Made by a program: the position numbers and the translations under genes. The notes under the pieces were generated by a model. That model was not told the origin of the DNA, did not search any database, and saw only the letters and a list, made by a program, of their open reading frames with translations. A stretch of 16,778 nt of DNA. Source: Acidovorax_G sp046289925. Lineage in GTDB: Bacteria; Pseudomonadota; Gammaproteobacteria; Burkholderiales; Burkholderiaceae_C. The stretch spans positions 1 to 16,778 of the forward strand of contig JBKBUN010000063.1 in the NCBI GenBank assembly GCA_046289925.1. The letters run 5' to 3'. Below are positions 7,717 to 15,567 of the stretch, piece after piece. How positions within the stretch are numbered: position 1 is the stretch's first letter; every line of letters begins with the position of its first letter.

Positions 7717-7729
7717 CAGATCTGATCTG
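7717..7729. other. Perfect 13-base palindrome between rodA and tldD
   Basis: CAGATC-T-GATCTG is a perfect inverted repeat with a single central base, in the 246-base gap between rodA and tldD. It could be an operator half-site pair, but such a short palindrome can arise by chance. The same gap has a GTCCCA/TGGGAC stem (7669-7674 with 7712-7717) and an AGCCCC/GGGGCT stem (7834-7839 with 7851-7856), neither followed by a T-tract. I see no gene in the gap. Confidence 0.35.
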
Positions 7730-7893
7730 GCTGACGATGGCCACGCTTTGGGCGGTGTGCTCGGGACGCAGGCATGGCCTAGGCGCAGCGTCTGGCGGCA
7801 CAGGTGCCTGTGCGCGACCCGATCTGAACCCGGAGCCCCGAGCCCGCCCGGGGGCTTGGACCGCGCCACACAGTCCCGCCGGGGGGCGCGGCC

Positions 7894-7899
7894 TAAAAT
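7894..7899 (+). promoter_or_regulatory. Likely -10 element of tldD (TAAAAT), leaderless geometry
   Basis: TAAAAT ends exactly 6 bases before the tldD ATG at 7906, the same spacing as at rodA and at the gene starting at 9492. A start site at the ATG itself is predicted. No Shine-Dalgarno sequence is visible upstream. Confidence 0.55.
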
Positions 7900-7905
7900 C
7901 TGCGC

Positions 7906-9390
<1,485 letters not shown>

Positions 9391-9479
9391 GCGTCGCCAG
9401 GGCGCGCCCGACGTGGCGTGCGCACAGCACGCACACCCGGGGCGTGCTCCGACTCCGCACCGCGGCCTGCGGCCGGCCG

Positions 9480-9485
9480 CACAAT
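9480..9485 (+). promoter_or_regulatory. Possible -10 element (CACAAT) of the gene at 9492
   Basis: CACAAT ends exactly 6 bases before the ATG at 9492, repeating the geometry at rodA and tldD. Upstream lies a GCGTGC/GCACGC stem-loop (9416-9421 with 9427-9432) after the tldD stop, which has no T-tract. No Shine-Dalgarno sequence is visible. Confidence 0.4.
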
Positions 9486-9491
9486 GGCGGC

Positions 9492-10034
9492 ATGCCCGCC
9501 AGTGCCCAGCCTCCCGATCGCACCTCGCTGCAGTCCTTTGGAGACATCAGCCGGTTTTTGCGCCAGGGCGTGGCGGACGAGGAAACGCGCGACTTTCGCG
9601 AAAGCCTGGGCGCGCTGTCGGCCCAGATCGACGAACTCGTCACGCTGCGCCGCAGCGGCCAAGGGGAGCCTGAGGCCATCCTGGCGCAGGCGCGTCGGCT
9701 ACAGGTGGGCCTGCGCCATCACCAGCAGACGGTGACCGGATTCGGCTCTGCCTGGGCGGCGCTGTACGAGTTTGGGGCCTACGAACAAGCCCTGCAGACC
9801 AGCCGCGATGCCCTGGCGGCCTGGGTGCAGACGCTGGAGCGGCGCAGCCGCCGGGAGGGGCAGGCCTTCCAGCAATTCGAGCAGCTGGCCTGGCGCGCGC
9901 TGGGCGAAGCCCTGCTGCTGCTCGACATGTACGGCCAGCAGGGCGGCCCACCCACAGAGCCCACGCCTGCGGTGACCGCCCGGTCCCACCCGGGTTGGTG
10001 GCAGCGCGTGCGCCGTTGGTGGTCGCGGCGCTGA
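9492..10034 (+). CDS. Conserved-looking protein of unknown function, mostly helical
   Basis: I do not recognise a named family. The 180-residue product starts MPASAQPPDRTSLQSFGDIS and is rich in Ala, Gln, Arg and Leu with heptad-like spacing between about residues 15 and 155, so it is probably all-helical and cytoplasmic. It lacks a signal peptide and membrane segments. The tail is Pro-rich, then strongly basic and Trp-rich, with HPGWWQRVRRWWSRR at the very end, which could touch membrane or nucleic acid. Third-position GC is very high, as in the neighbours, which supports real coding. The ATG at 9492 is preferred to the in-frame ATG at 9444 because CACAAT sits 6 bases upstream and the added residues look non-coding. 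It lies between tldD (101-base gap) and the aroG leader. Confidence 0.7.
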   Translation: MPASAQPPDRTSLQSFGDISRFLRQGVADEETRDFRESLGALSAQIDELVTLRRSGQGEPEAILAQARRLQVGLRHHQQTVTGFGSAWAALYEFGAYEQALQTSRDALAAWVQTLERRSRREGQAFQQFEQLAWRALGEALLLLDMYGQQGGPPTEPTPAVTARSHPGWWQRVRRWWSRR

Positions 10035-10143
10035 GCGGCTGGTGCCCCCCTCCCACACACACATGCTGCGCTGGCAGCCCGCTGTGGCAGCGTAGCGGTG
10101 TTGCGGCCAGCCGACGGCCCGCCGCATGCCGGTCTCGCGGCTG

Positions 10144-10152
10144 TGCTACATT
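10144..10152 (+). promoter_or_regulatory. Extended -10 promoter candidate for the aroG leader
   Basis: TGC followed by TACATT forms an extended -10 (TGn + hexamer). The hexamer ends 8 bases before the leader-peptide ATG at 10161, so the transcript would begin at or within a few bases of the leader ORF. No -35 is needed for an extended -10, and none is seen. Confidence 0.55.
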
Positions 10153-10160
10153 GCACCGCC

Positions 10161-10217
10161 ATGGCCTACCGCAGCGCGTTTTACTTTTGGTTTTGGATCT
10201 CTGTCCCTGGCGGATGA
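10161..10217 (+). CDS. Aromatic leader peptide of the aroG attenuator
   Basis: An 18-codon ORF reads MAYRSAFYFWFWISVPGG and then stops at TGA. Seven residues are aromatic (Tyr3, Phe7, Tyr8, Phe9, Trp10, Phe11, Trp12), six of them consecutive. It begins 176 bases before aroG, which makes the first enzyme of aromatic amino acid synthesis. A T-tracted hairpin lies 39 bases after its stop. This is the classic arrangement of an amino-acid attenuator: a ribosome short of charged tRNA-Phe, -Tyr or -Trp would stall on codons 7-12 and change downstream RNA folding. The final Gly codons contain GGCGG (10209-10213), complementary to CCGCC in the hairpin's 5' arm. There is no Shine-Dalgarno sequence; the ORF may be translated from a nearly leaderless transcript. 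It is too short to show coding bias on its own. Confidence 0.85.
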   Translation: MAYRSAFYFWFWISVPGG

Positions 10218-10256
10218 GAGGACGACGCGCAGCTCCCACTGACACCTCCCCCACAC

Positions 10257-10294
10257 AACCGCCGAAGCTGAAAAGCCCGGCGGTTTTTGTTTTT
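10257..10294 (+). terminator. Rho-independent attenuator terminator upstream of aroG
   Basis: AACCGCCG (10257-10264) pairs with CGGCGGTT (10278-10285). An inner GCT/AGC stem closes a GAAA tetraloop (10267-10276). TTTTTGTTTTT (10284-10294) follows. It lies between the aromatic leader peptide and the aroG ATG, 42 bases before the latter, so it can only act as a conditional terminator. The upstream GGCGG (10209-10213) can form a competing antiterminator pair with CCGCC (10259-10263). Confidence 0.87.
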
Positions 10295-10336
10295 CCGGCC
10301 TTTTGTTTTTCCACTTCAACATCCACGAGAACGATC

Positions 10337-11458
10337 ATGACCGCTCTTGCCAACCCCACCAGCGATGCCTGGTACCGCAGCGTCGAGAAGACCAGCCAGA
10401 CCGATGACGAACGTATCCAGGACATCACCGTGTTGCCTCCGCCCGAGCATCTGATCCGCTTCTTCCCCATCAGCGGGACTCCGCTGGAGACGCTGATCAC
10501 CCGCACCCGCAAGTCCATCCAGAACATCATGTCCGGCACCGACGACCGGCTGCTGGTCGTGATCGGGCCGTGCTCCATCCACGACCCGCAGGCCGCGCTC
10601 GACTATGCCCGCCGCCTGATGGCTGTGCGCGAGCAGTACGCCGACACGCTGGAGATCGTGATGCGCGTGTACTTCGAAAAGCCCCGCACCACGGTGGGTT
10701 GGAAGGGCCTGATCAACGACCCCTACCTGGACGAGAGCTACCGCATTGACGAAGGTCTGCGCATCGCGCGCCAATTGCTGATCGACATCAACCGCCTGGG
10801 CATACCCGCGGGCAGCGAATTCCTGGACGTGATCTCGCCCCAGTACATCGGCGATCTGATCTCGTGGGGAGCGATTGGCGCGCGCACCACGGAAAGCCAG
10901 GTGCACCGCGAACTCGCCTCGGGCCTTTCGGCGCCCATCGGCTTCAAGAACGGCACCGACGGCAACATCCGCATCGCCACCGATGCGATCCAGGCGGCCA
11001 GCCGTGGCCACCACTTCCTGTCGGTGCACAAGAACGGCCAGGTGGCCATTGTCAACACCAAGGGTAACAAGGACTGCCACGTGATCCTGCGCGGCGGCAA
11101 GGCCCCGAACTACGACGCCGACAGCGTCGAGGCCGCCTGCAAGGAACTGGAGGCCGCCAAACTGCCTGGCACGCTGATGGTGGACTGCAGCCACGCCAAC
11201 AGCAGCAAGCAGCACGAGCGCCAGCTCGTGGTGGCGCGCGACATTGCCGCGCAGATCGCGGGGGGCTCGCGCCGCATCTTCGGTGTGATGATCGAAAGCC
11301 ACCTCCACGCAGGAGCGCAGAAGTTCACGCCCGGCAAGGACGACCCCAGCAAGCTCGAATACGGCAAAAGCATCACCGACGCCTGCCTGGGCTGGGACGA
11401 CTCGCTGCAGTCGCTGGCCGAGCTGTCGGCTGCTGTGCAGGCCCGCCGCGCGCGCTGA
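10337..11458 (+). CDS. aroG: 3-deoxy-7-phosphoheptulonate (DAHP) synthase, class I
   Basis: The enzyme condenses phosphoenolpyruvate with erythrose 4-phosphate to DAHP, the first committed step of the shikimate pathway, in the cytoplasm. The 373-residue protein is a standard AroF/G/H-type enzyme (E. coli paralogues have about 350). Metal ligands appear as C79 in VVIGPCSIHDP, H286 in MVDCSHANSS, E320 in GVMIESHLHAG and D348 in YGKSITDACLGW. Substrate motifs are EKPRTTVGWKGL and FKNGTDGNIRIATDA. P168 and S198 correspond to Pro150 and Ser180 at the allosteric site of E. coli AroG, so feedback inhibition is likely, but I cannot say by which amino acid. GAGA precedes the ATG at a spacing of 6. The gene is preceded by its own leader peptide and attenuator, unlike the E. 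coli genes, which use TyrR or TrpR. Confidence 0.97.
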   Translation: MTALANPTSDAWYRSVEKTSQTDDERIQDITVLPPPEHLIRFFPISGTPLETLITRTRKSIQNIMSGTDDRLLVVIGPCSIHDPQAALDYARRLMAVREQYADTLEIVMRVYFEKPRTTVGWKGLINDPYLDESYRIDEGLRIARQLLIDINRLGIPAGSEFLDVISPQYIGDLISWGAIGARTTESQVHRELASGLSAPIGFKNGTDGNIRIATDAIQAASRGHHFLSVHKNGQVAIVNTKGNKDCHVILRGGKAPNYDADSVEAACKELEAAKLPGTLMVDCSHANSSKQHERQLVVARDIAAQIAGGSRRIFGVMIESHLHAGAQKFTPGKDDPSKLEYGKSITDACLGWDDSLQSLAELSAAVQARRAR

Positions 11459-11624
11459 GGCGCCATATCCCGCCCGCCCCGGTGCGGCCCGGATCTTGAT
11501 GGGGCACGGGCCAGGCTCGGTTGGGCGGTGTAAGCTTGACCCACCGTCCGGCCCCGGCCTGGCCTGCAGCGCAGGTGCCAGCAGGCCGCAGGGTCGGCCC
11601 CTGAACTTGCCCGAGGAACCCTCC

Positions 11625-11936
11625 ATGCAAAGCGAAGTGACCGTGCGCTTGAACGCCGACCAGGAATACCGTGTAGACCTTTCCAGCGCTGAGGCGCTGG
11701 ACCACGAAACCGCCCGCCGCTGGCTGGACGAGCAGTTCACCAGCCTTGACTGCGAGCCCCTGCGCGCCAGCGGCAAGGTGCTGCTGGCCGACAAGGTGCT
11801 GGTGGTGGCCCGCGCCGCCGGCCCAGCGCTGCTGGGCGACGCCAACTGGCTGCGCGACTTTGGCCGTGCCGCTACGGCAGCGCTGGCTCGCCCCGTCGTG
11901 CGGGTAGACGTGCCCTCGATGGCCGTCAGCTACTGA
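11625..11936 (+). CDS. Small protein of unknown function
   Basis: I do not recognise this 103-residue protein. It starts MQSEVTVRLNADQEYRVDLS and has no signal peptide, membrane segment or cysteine cluster. It appears to be mixed alpha/beta: a strand-like N-terminus, a helix around DHETARRWLDEQF, strands around KVLLADKVLVVARA, a helix around ANWLRDFGRAATAAL, and a strand at the end. GAGGA lies 8 bases before the ATG, supporting this start over the in-frame ATG at 11496. Codon usage matches the neighbours. It follows aroG by 166 bases on the same strand and converges on mpl with a 50-base gap containing a small CCCGC/GCGGG stem. Readthrough from aroG is possible, but functional linkage is not shown. 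Confidence 0.75.
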   Translation: MQSEVTVRLNADQEYRVDLSSAEALDHETARRWLDEQFTSLDCEPLRASGKVLLADKVLVVARAAGPALLGDANWLRDFGRAATAALARPVVRVDVPSMAVSY

Positions 11937-11986
11937 GCGCGGCCCGCACGCGGGGGCACCCCACGGTGTGCGTTGCGTGCCTGCAC

Positions 11987-13471
11987 TCAGCGCGCGCCCA
12001 GACCTTCCAGCGCCGTCAACAGGCGGCCGTGGATGCCGCCAAAGTCCCCGTTGCTCATGCACACCACCTGATCGCCCGGCCGGGCCTCGGCCACGACCTG
12101 GGCCACCAGGGTATCGATGTCCGCCGCGGTGCTGGCACGTCCCTCGGGCCCCAGGCCCAGCGGAGCCAGTGCCTCTGCGGCGTCCCAGTCCAGTCCTGCG
12201 GTGTGGCAAAACGCCCGGTCAGCGGTCTCCAGCGCCCAGGGCAGCTGGCTTTTCATCGCGCCCAGCTTCATGGTGTTGCTGCGCGGCTCGAACACCGCCA
12301 GGATGCGCGTGCCCGGCCCCACGCGGCGGCGCAGGCCATCGAGCGTGGTGCGGATGGCCGTGGGGTGGTGCGCAAAGTCGTCGTACACCGCCACACCCCG
12401 CACGGTGCCGCGCAGTTCCATGCGGCGGCGCACGTTGTGAAAACGGCCCAGAGCCGCCGCCGCCTCGGCCACCGGCACGCCTACATGCTCGGCCGCAGCC
12501 ATGGCAGCCAGCGCATTGAGCTGGTTGTGCACGCCTGACAGTGCCCACTCCACCCGCCCGGCCACGCGGCCAGCGTGCAGCACGTCGAACGCCTCGGGCG
12601 GGCCGTCGGCCACAAAGTCGCTCACGGCGCTGCCAAAGTGGCGCACCTCGCTCCAGCAGCCGCGGTGCAGCACCCGCGCCAGGCTTTCTTCGAGCCCGTT
12701 GGCCACGATGCGACCCGAAGACGGTACGGTGCGCACCAGGTGGTGAAACTGCCGCTCGATGGCCGCCAAGTCGTCGAAGATGTCGGCGTGGTCGAACTCC
12801 AGGTTGTTGAGCACCGCCGTGCGCGGCCGGTAATGCACGAACTTGCTGCGTTTGTCGAAAAAGGCCGTGTCGTATTCGTCGGCCTCGATCACGAACAGCG
12901 GCCGGGCTGCGGCGGCCCTCTGTGCGGTCGAACCGCCGCCGCCCCCCCCCGGAGGGGGGGGCGAGCCATGCACAGCAGGCAGCGCGGGGGCGCTGCCTCC
13001 CAAGCGGGCCGAAACGCCGAAATCCAGCGGCACCCCGCCGATCAGAAAGCCCGGCTGGCGCCCCGCGCATTCCAGAATCCAGGCCAGCATCGAGGTGGTG
13101 GTGGTCTTGCCGTGCGTTCCGGCCACGGCCAGCACATGGCGGCCCTGCAGCACGTGGTCGGCCAGCCACTGCGGGCCGCTGGTGTAAGGGCGGCCTGCGT
13201 CCAAGATGGCCTCCATCAGCGGAAACTTGGGCGTGCCGTCGGCCAGGCGGGCGCGGCTGACCACGTTGCCCACCACGAACACATCAGGGTTCAGCGCCAT
13301 CTGGTCGGCGCCATAGCCTTCGATCAGGTCGATGCCCAGCGCGCGCAACTGGTCGCTCATCGGGGGGTACACCCCGGCGTCGCAGCCAGTCACGCGGTGG
13401 CCCGCCTCGCGCGCCAGCGCGGCCAGCCCGCCCATGAAGGTGCCGCAAATCCCCAGGATATGTATGTGCAT
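11987..13471 (-). CDS. mpl: UDP-N-acetylmuramate:L-Ala-D-Glu-meso-Dap ligase Mpl
   Basis: Mpl reattaches the recycled murein tripeptide L-Ala-gamma-D-Glu-meso-Dap to UDP-MurNAc in the cytoplasm, a Mur-ligase step of peptidoglycan recycling. The start MHIHILGICGTFMGGLA is the Mpl-type N-terminus. The ATP loop GTHGKTTTTSML lies at 118-129. EADEYDTAFFDKRSKFVHY (196-214) and NNLEFDHADIFDDL (222-235) are diagnostic for Mpl rather than MurC, and DDFAHHPTAI (364-373) and FEPRSNTMK (394-402) complete the C-terminal domain. The product has 494 residues against 457 in E. coli; nearly all the excess is a low-complexity insert at about residues 159-190 (separate entry). The gene is divergent from the unknown gene at 13617. 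The frame stays open across the insert, so the protein is probably functional. Confidence 0.95.
   Translation of the reverse strand: MHIHILGICGTFMGGLAALAREAGHRVTGCDAGVYPPMSDQLRALGIDLIEGYGADQMALNPDVFVVGNVVSRARLADGTPKFPLMEAILDAGRPYTSGPQWLADHVLQGRHVLAVAGTHGKTTTTSMLAWILECAGRQPGFLIGGVPLDFGVSARLGGSAPALPAVHGSPPPPGGGGGGSTAQRAAAARPLFVIEADEYDTAFFDKRSKFVHYRPRTAVLNNLEFDHADIFDDLAAIERQFHHLVRTVPSSGRIVANGLEESLARVLHRGCWSEVRHFGSAVSDFVADGPPEAFDVLHAGRVAGRVEWALSGVHNQLNALAAMAAAEHVGVPVAEAAAALGRFHNVRRRMELRGTVRGVAVYDDFAHHPTAIRTTLDGLRRRVGPGTRILAVFEPRSNTMKLGAMKSQLPWALETADRAFCHTAGLDWDAAEALAPLGLGPEGRASTAADIDTLVAQVVAEARPGDQVVCMSNGDFGGIHGRLLTALEGLGAR
12902..12997 (-). repeat. Low-complexity in-frame insert in mpl with C9 and G8 tracts
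   Basis: About 96 bases encode roughly 32 Gly/Pro/Ala/Ser-rich residues (including SPPPPGGGGGGST) between ARLG and PLFVIEADEY, where E. coli Mpl has only a few. Plus-strand positions 12942-12950 are nine consecutive C and 12954-12961 eight consecutive G, separated by GGA, forming a strong palindrome. The insert is in frame. Its ends are judged from the family pattern and are approximate. Confidence 0.75.
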
Positions 13472-13500
13472 TGGTGGTGTCCGGTTGAGACTTAAAACAG

Positions 13501-13547
13501 GCTGCTTGTGCTTATTTTATAAGCACGAGCAGCTATCAAACTGATAG
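13501..13547. repeat. Dispersed-type palindromic repeat between mpl and the next gene
   Basis: GCTGCTTGTGCTTAT (13501-13515) and ATAAGCACGAGCAGC (13519-13533) form a 15-bp stem with a 3-base loop and one G-T pair. A second small stem, CTATC/GATAG (13533-13537 with 13543-13547), follows. The right part is shared with the copy inside tldD (8273-8304). It lies 29 bases upstream of the mpl start, in the divergent promoter region. Confidence 0.88.
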
Positions 13548-13616
13548 TAACCGGCGGGGCTTTGCCGGTGCTGCGGGCGCACCCGGCCACAATGCGGGTT
13601 TGCCCGTGTGCCCGCC

Positions 13617-14213
13617 ATGCCTGCCTCTGCCGCCGACGAAATCGCCCATGCCGCTGCCCGCCTGATCGTGGAGGAGGGGGTGGAGTGGGGGCCGGCCAAG
13701 CGCCGCGCATTGCGCGATCTGGGCCTGCCTGCGCGCACCGCATTGCCCGACAACGACACGGTGGAAGCCGCGGTGCGCGAGTACATCGAGCTGTTCTGCG
13801 CCGACACCCAGCCTGCCGAATTGCGCGCCCTGCGTGAGCTGGCCCTGGTGTGGATGGAGCGCATGCAGGCGTTTCGTCCGCACCTGGCGGGCGCGGTGTG
13901 GCATGGCACGGCCACCCGGCGCTCGGACATCTACATCCAGCTCTTCTGCGATGACCCCAAGTCGGCAGAGATTGCGCTGATCGACCACCATGTCGACTAC
14001 GAAGCCCGCACCGTGACCGGCTTCCATGGCGAGTCGGTCGAGGCCCTGAGCGTGTCGAGCCTGTCGCGCCCCCTGCAGGAGATGATTGGCGTGCACCTGA
14101 TGGTGTACGACCTGGACGACCTGCGCGGCGCGCTGCGTCCCGACACCCAAGGCCGCACGCCGCGTGGCAACCTGGCGGCCGTGCGCCGCCTGTTGGAAGA
14201 ATCTGCCCCATGA
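13617..14213 (+). CDS. Protein of unknown function, coupled to the thioredoxin gene
   Basis: I cannot assign a family with confidence. The 198-residue product has no signal peptide or membrane segment and is soluble and slightly acidic. The central stretch LAGAVWHGTATRRSDIYIQLFCDD (about residues 94-117, cited for position) looks faintly like the G-[GST]...D-x-[DE] core of nucleotidyltransferases, but the second acidic residue is absent (DIY). IDHHVDY and VYDLDDL are other notable segments. An in-frame GTG at 13608 would add three residues. The stop overlaps the ATG of the TlpA-like gene as ATGA, so the two are translationally coupled. It is divergent from mpl, and the repeat at 13501-13547 lies between. 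CACAAT at 13588-13593 may be its -10. Confidence 0.72.
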   Translation: MPASAADEIAHAAARLIVEEGVEWGPAKRRALRDLGLPARTALPDNDTVEAAVREYIELFCADTQPAELRALRELALVWMERMQAFRPHLAGAVWHGTATRRSDIYIQLFCDDPKSAEIALIDHHVDYEARTVTGFHGESVEALSVSSLSRPLQEMIGVHLMVYDLDDLRGALRPDTQGRTPRGNLAAVRRLLEESAP

Positions 14214-14824
14214 CCAATTCGCTACCGTCTTCGCCGCCCCCCTCGTCCGATGCCTCTGCTGCCGACTCCCAAGCCGGCGCAAGTCCCAACGCCACGCCGC
14301 CGACTGTCGGCCGCCGCCGCCTGCTGTTTGCCGGGGTGGCCGGTGCTGCGGGCCTGGCTGGGGCGTCGTTCGCGTGGTGGAAGTTCCGCCCCCACGATGT
14401 AGCCCCCGGGGCCGAACAGGCGCTCTGGGGTCTGCAGTTCGACACGCCCGAGGGTGGCACTCTGGACATGCGCCGCTTTGCCGGCAAGCCCCTGCTCATC
14501 AACTTCTGGGCCACCTGGTGTCCGCCCTGTGTGGACGAACTGCCGCTGCTCAACACCTTCTACCGCACGCACAGTGCGCGCGGCTGGCAGGTGGTCGGCC
14601 TGGCGATTGATCAGCCTTCCTCAGTGCGTCAGTTCCTGACCAAACTGCCGCTCGATTTTCCGGTCGGCCTCGCGGGGCTGACGGGCACCGACCTGGGGCG
14701 TTCACTGGGCAACCTGACAGGCGGTCTGCCCTTCACGGTGGTGGTCAACGCGGCTGGGCAGATCCAAGACCGTAAAATGGGACAAGTCACCGCCAAAGAT
14801 CTCGAACTCTGGGCCAAAAGCTGA
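14210..14824 (+). CDS. TlpA/ResA-like membrane-anchored thioredoxin
   Basis: This 204-residue protein is a thiol:disulfide oxidoreductase of the TlpA/ResA type that acts on the periplasmic side, typically reducing cysteines in apocytochromes or copper-site proteins. After a Ser/Pro/Ala-rich N-terminus comes GRRRLLFAGVAGAAGLAGAS (34-53): a hydrophobic segment led by arginines R35-R37, which could be a Tat-type signal or a simple membrane anchor. The thioredoxin domain starts at about residue 70, with FWATWCPPCVDELPLL holding the active cysteines C104 and C107, AIDQP near 132-136, and the cis-Pro loop GGLPFTVVV with P174. The length fits the family. It overlaps the upstream unknown gene by ATGA and lies 162 bases before accB. 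No cytochrome maturation genes are present here, so its client is unknown. Confidence 0.88.
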   Translation: MTNSLPSSPPPSSDASAADSQAGASPNATPPTVGRRRLLFAGVAGAAGLAGASFAWWKFRPHDVAPGAEQALWGLQFDTPEGGTLDMRRFAGKPLLINFWATWCPPCVDELPLLNTFYRTHSARGWQVVGLAIDQPSSVRQFLTKLPLDFPVGLAGLTGTDLGRSLGNLTGGLPFTVVVNAAGQIQDRKMGQVTAKDLELWAKS

Positions 14825-14936
14825 GTTTCATCGGGCCTCAGACTCTGTAGGGCGGCGCTCCATCGGCTCTGCATGTTCCCATTGGGCACGCTGGAGTTCG
14901 TGAAAATTGATCCATGAAGGCGGAGAAAGGGCGAAA

Positions 14937-14965
14937 TTGGAGTAAATTCGCGCCCTATTCACAAT
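14937..14965 (+). promoter_or_regulatory. Sigma-70-type promoter for accB
   Basis: TTGGAG (14937-14942) and CACAAT (14960-14965) are separated by exactly 17 bases. The predicted start site near 14972 gives a leader of about 15 bases containing GGAG 5 bases before the accB ATG. The region between the thioredoxin stop (14824) and here shows no gene. Confidence 0.6.
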
Positions 14966-14986
14966 TTGAACGCCGTTGGAGCTTCC

Positions 14987-15436
14987 ATGGATCTGCGAAA
15001 ACTCAAGACCCTCATCGACCTTGTATCGGAGTCGAATGTCTCCGAGCTGGAAATCACCGAGGCCGAGGGCAAGGTCCGTATCGTCAAGAGCGCGGGCACC
15101 GTGGTCCAGCAGGTGGTGGCAGCCCCTGCAGCCCCCGCCGCGGCAGCCGCCCCTGTGGCGGGCCTGCCAGCGCCGGCCGCCGCCGCCCCGGCCGCACCCA
15201 CCGGCCATGTGGTCAAGTCGCCCATGGTGGGCACGTTCTACCGCTCGTCGAGCCCCGGCGCCAAGCCATTCGTTGAAGTTGGCAGCCAGGTCAAGGAGGG
15301 CGAGACCCTCTGCATCATCGAAGCCATGAAGATCCTCAATGAGATCGAAGCCGACAAGTCGGGCACGGTGACGCGCATCTTGGGCGAAAACGGCCAGGCC
15401 GTCGAATACGGTCAGCCGCTGTTCATCATTGAGTGA
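14987..15436 (+). CDS. accB: Biotin carboxyl carrier protein of acetyl-CoA carboxylase
   Basis: AccB carries the biotin that is carboxylated by AccC and passed to the AccAD transferase, the first step of fatty acid synthesis. The 149-residue product is of normal length. It has an N-terminal domain (1-40, MDLRKLKTLIDLVSESNVSE), an Ala/Pro-rich flexible linker (about 40-72) and a biotinyl domain (73-149). The biotinylation motif EAMKILNEI places biotin on K115, and the characteristic thumb segment of bacterial BCCP is seen in YRSSSPGAKPFVEVG. GGAG lies 5 bases before the ATG. The gene is followed by accC after an unusually long and structured gap of 237 bases; in many bacteria the two genes are only a few to tens of bases apart. 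Confidence 0.97.
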   Translation: MDLRKLKTLIDLVSESNVSELEITEAEGKVRIVKSAGTVVQQVVAAPAAPAAAAAPVAGLPAPAAAAPAAPTGHVVKSPMVGTFYRSSSPGAKPFVEVGSQVKEGETLCIIEAMKILNEIEADKSGTVTRILGENGQAVEYGQPLFIIE

Positions 15437-15451
15437 GTGAAGTGGGTGCAA

Positions 15452-15513
15452 CCCCCTGAGCGGCTGCGCCGCTTCCCCCTTCTCTCGCAGGGCTGCGCCC
15501 TGCGGGATGGGGG
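15452..15513. repeat. GC-rich palindromic element in the accB-accC gap
   Basis: The element contains AGCGGC/GCCGCT with a 3-base loop (15459-15473), CGCAGGG/CCCTGCG with a 5-base loop (15486-15504), and enclosing C5 and G5 runs (15475-15479 with 15509-15513). It begins 15 bases after the accB stop. No T-tract follows, so termination is doubtful; RNA stabilisation or processing between accB and accC is possible. It resembles dispersed intergenic repeats of Comamonadaceae. Confidence 0.75.
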
Positions 15514-15567
15514 ACGCCGTGCCGCTTTCAAGCGCCGCGTGCTGTGCGGCGAACCGTGAAATACACG

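Noticed and set aside
11486..11512. GGCCCG/CGGGCC stem after aroG as a terminator
   Set aside because: The 15-base loop and lack of a T-tract make intrinsic termination unconvincing.
10316..11845. 509-codon minus-strand frame
   Set aside because: Antisense to aroG and the gene at 11625; Gly/Ala/Arg/Val-rich shadow of a conserved enzyme gene.
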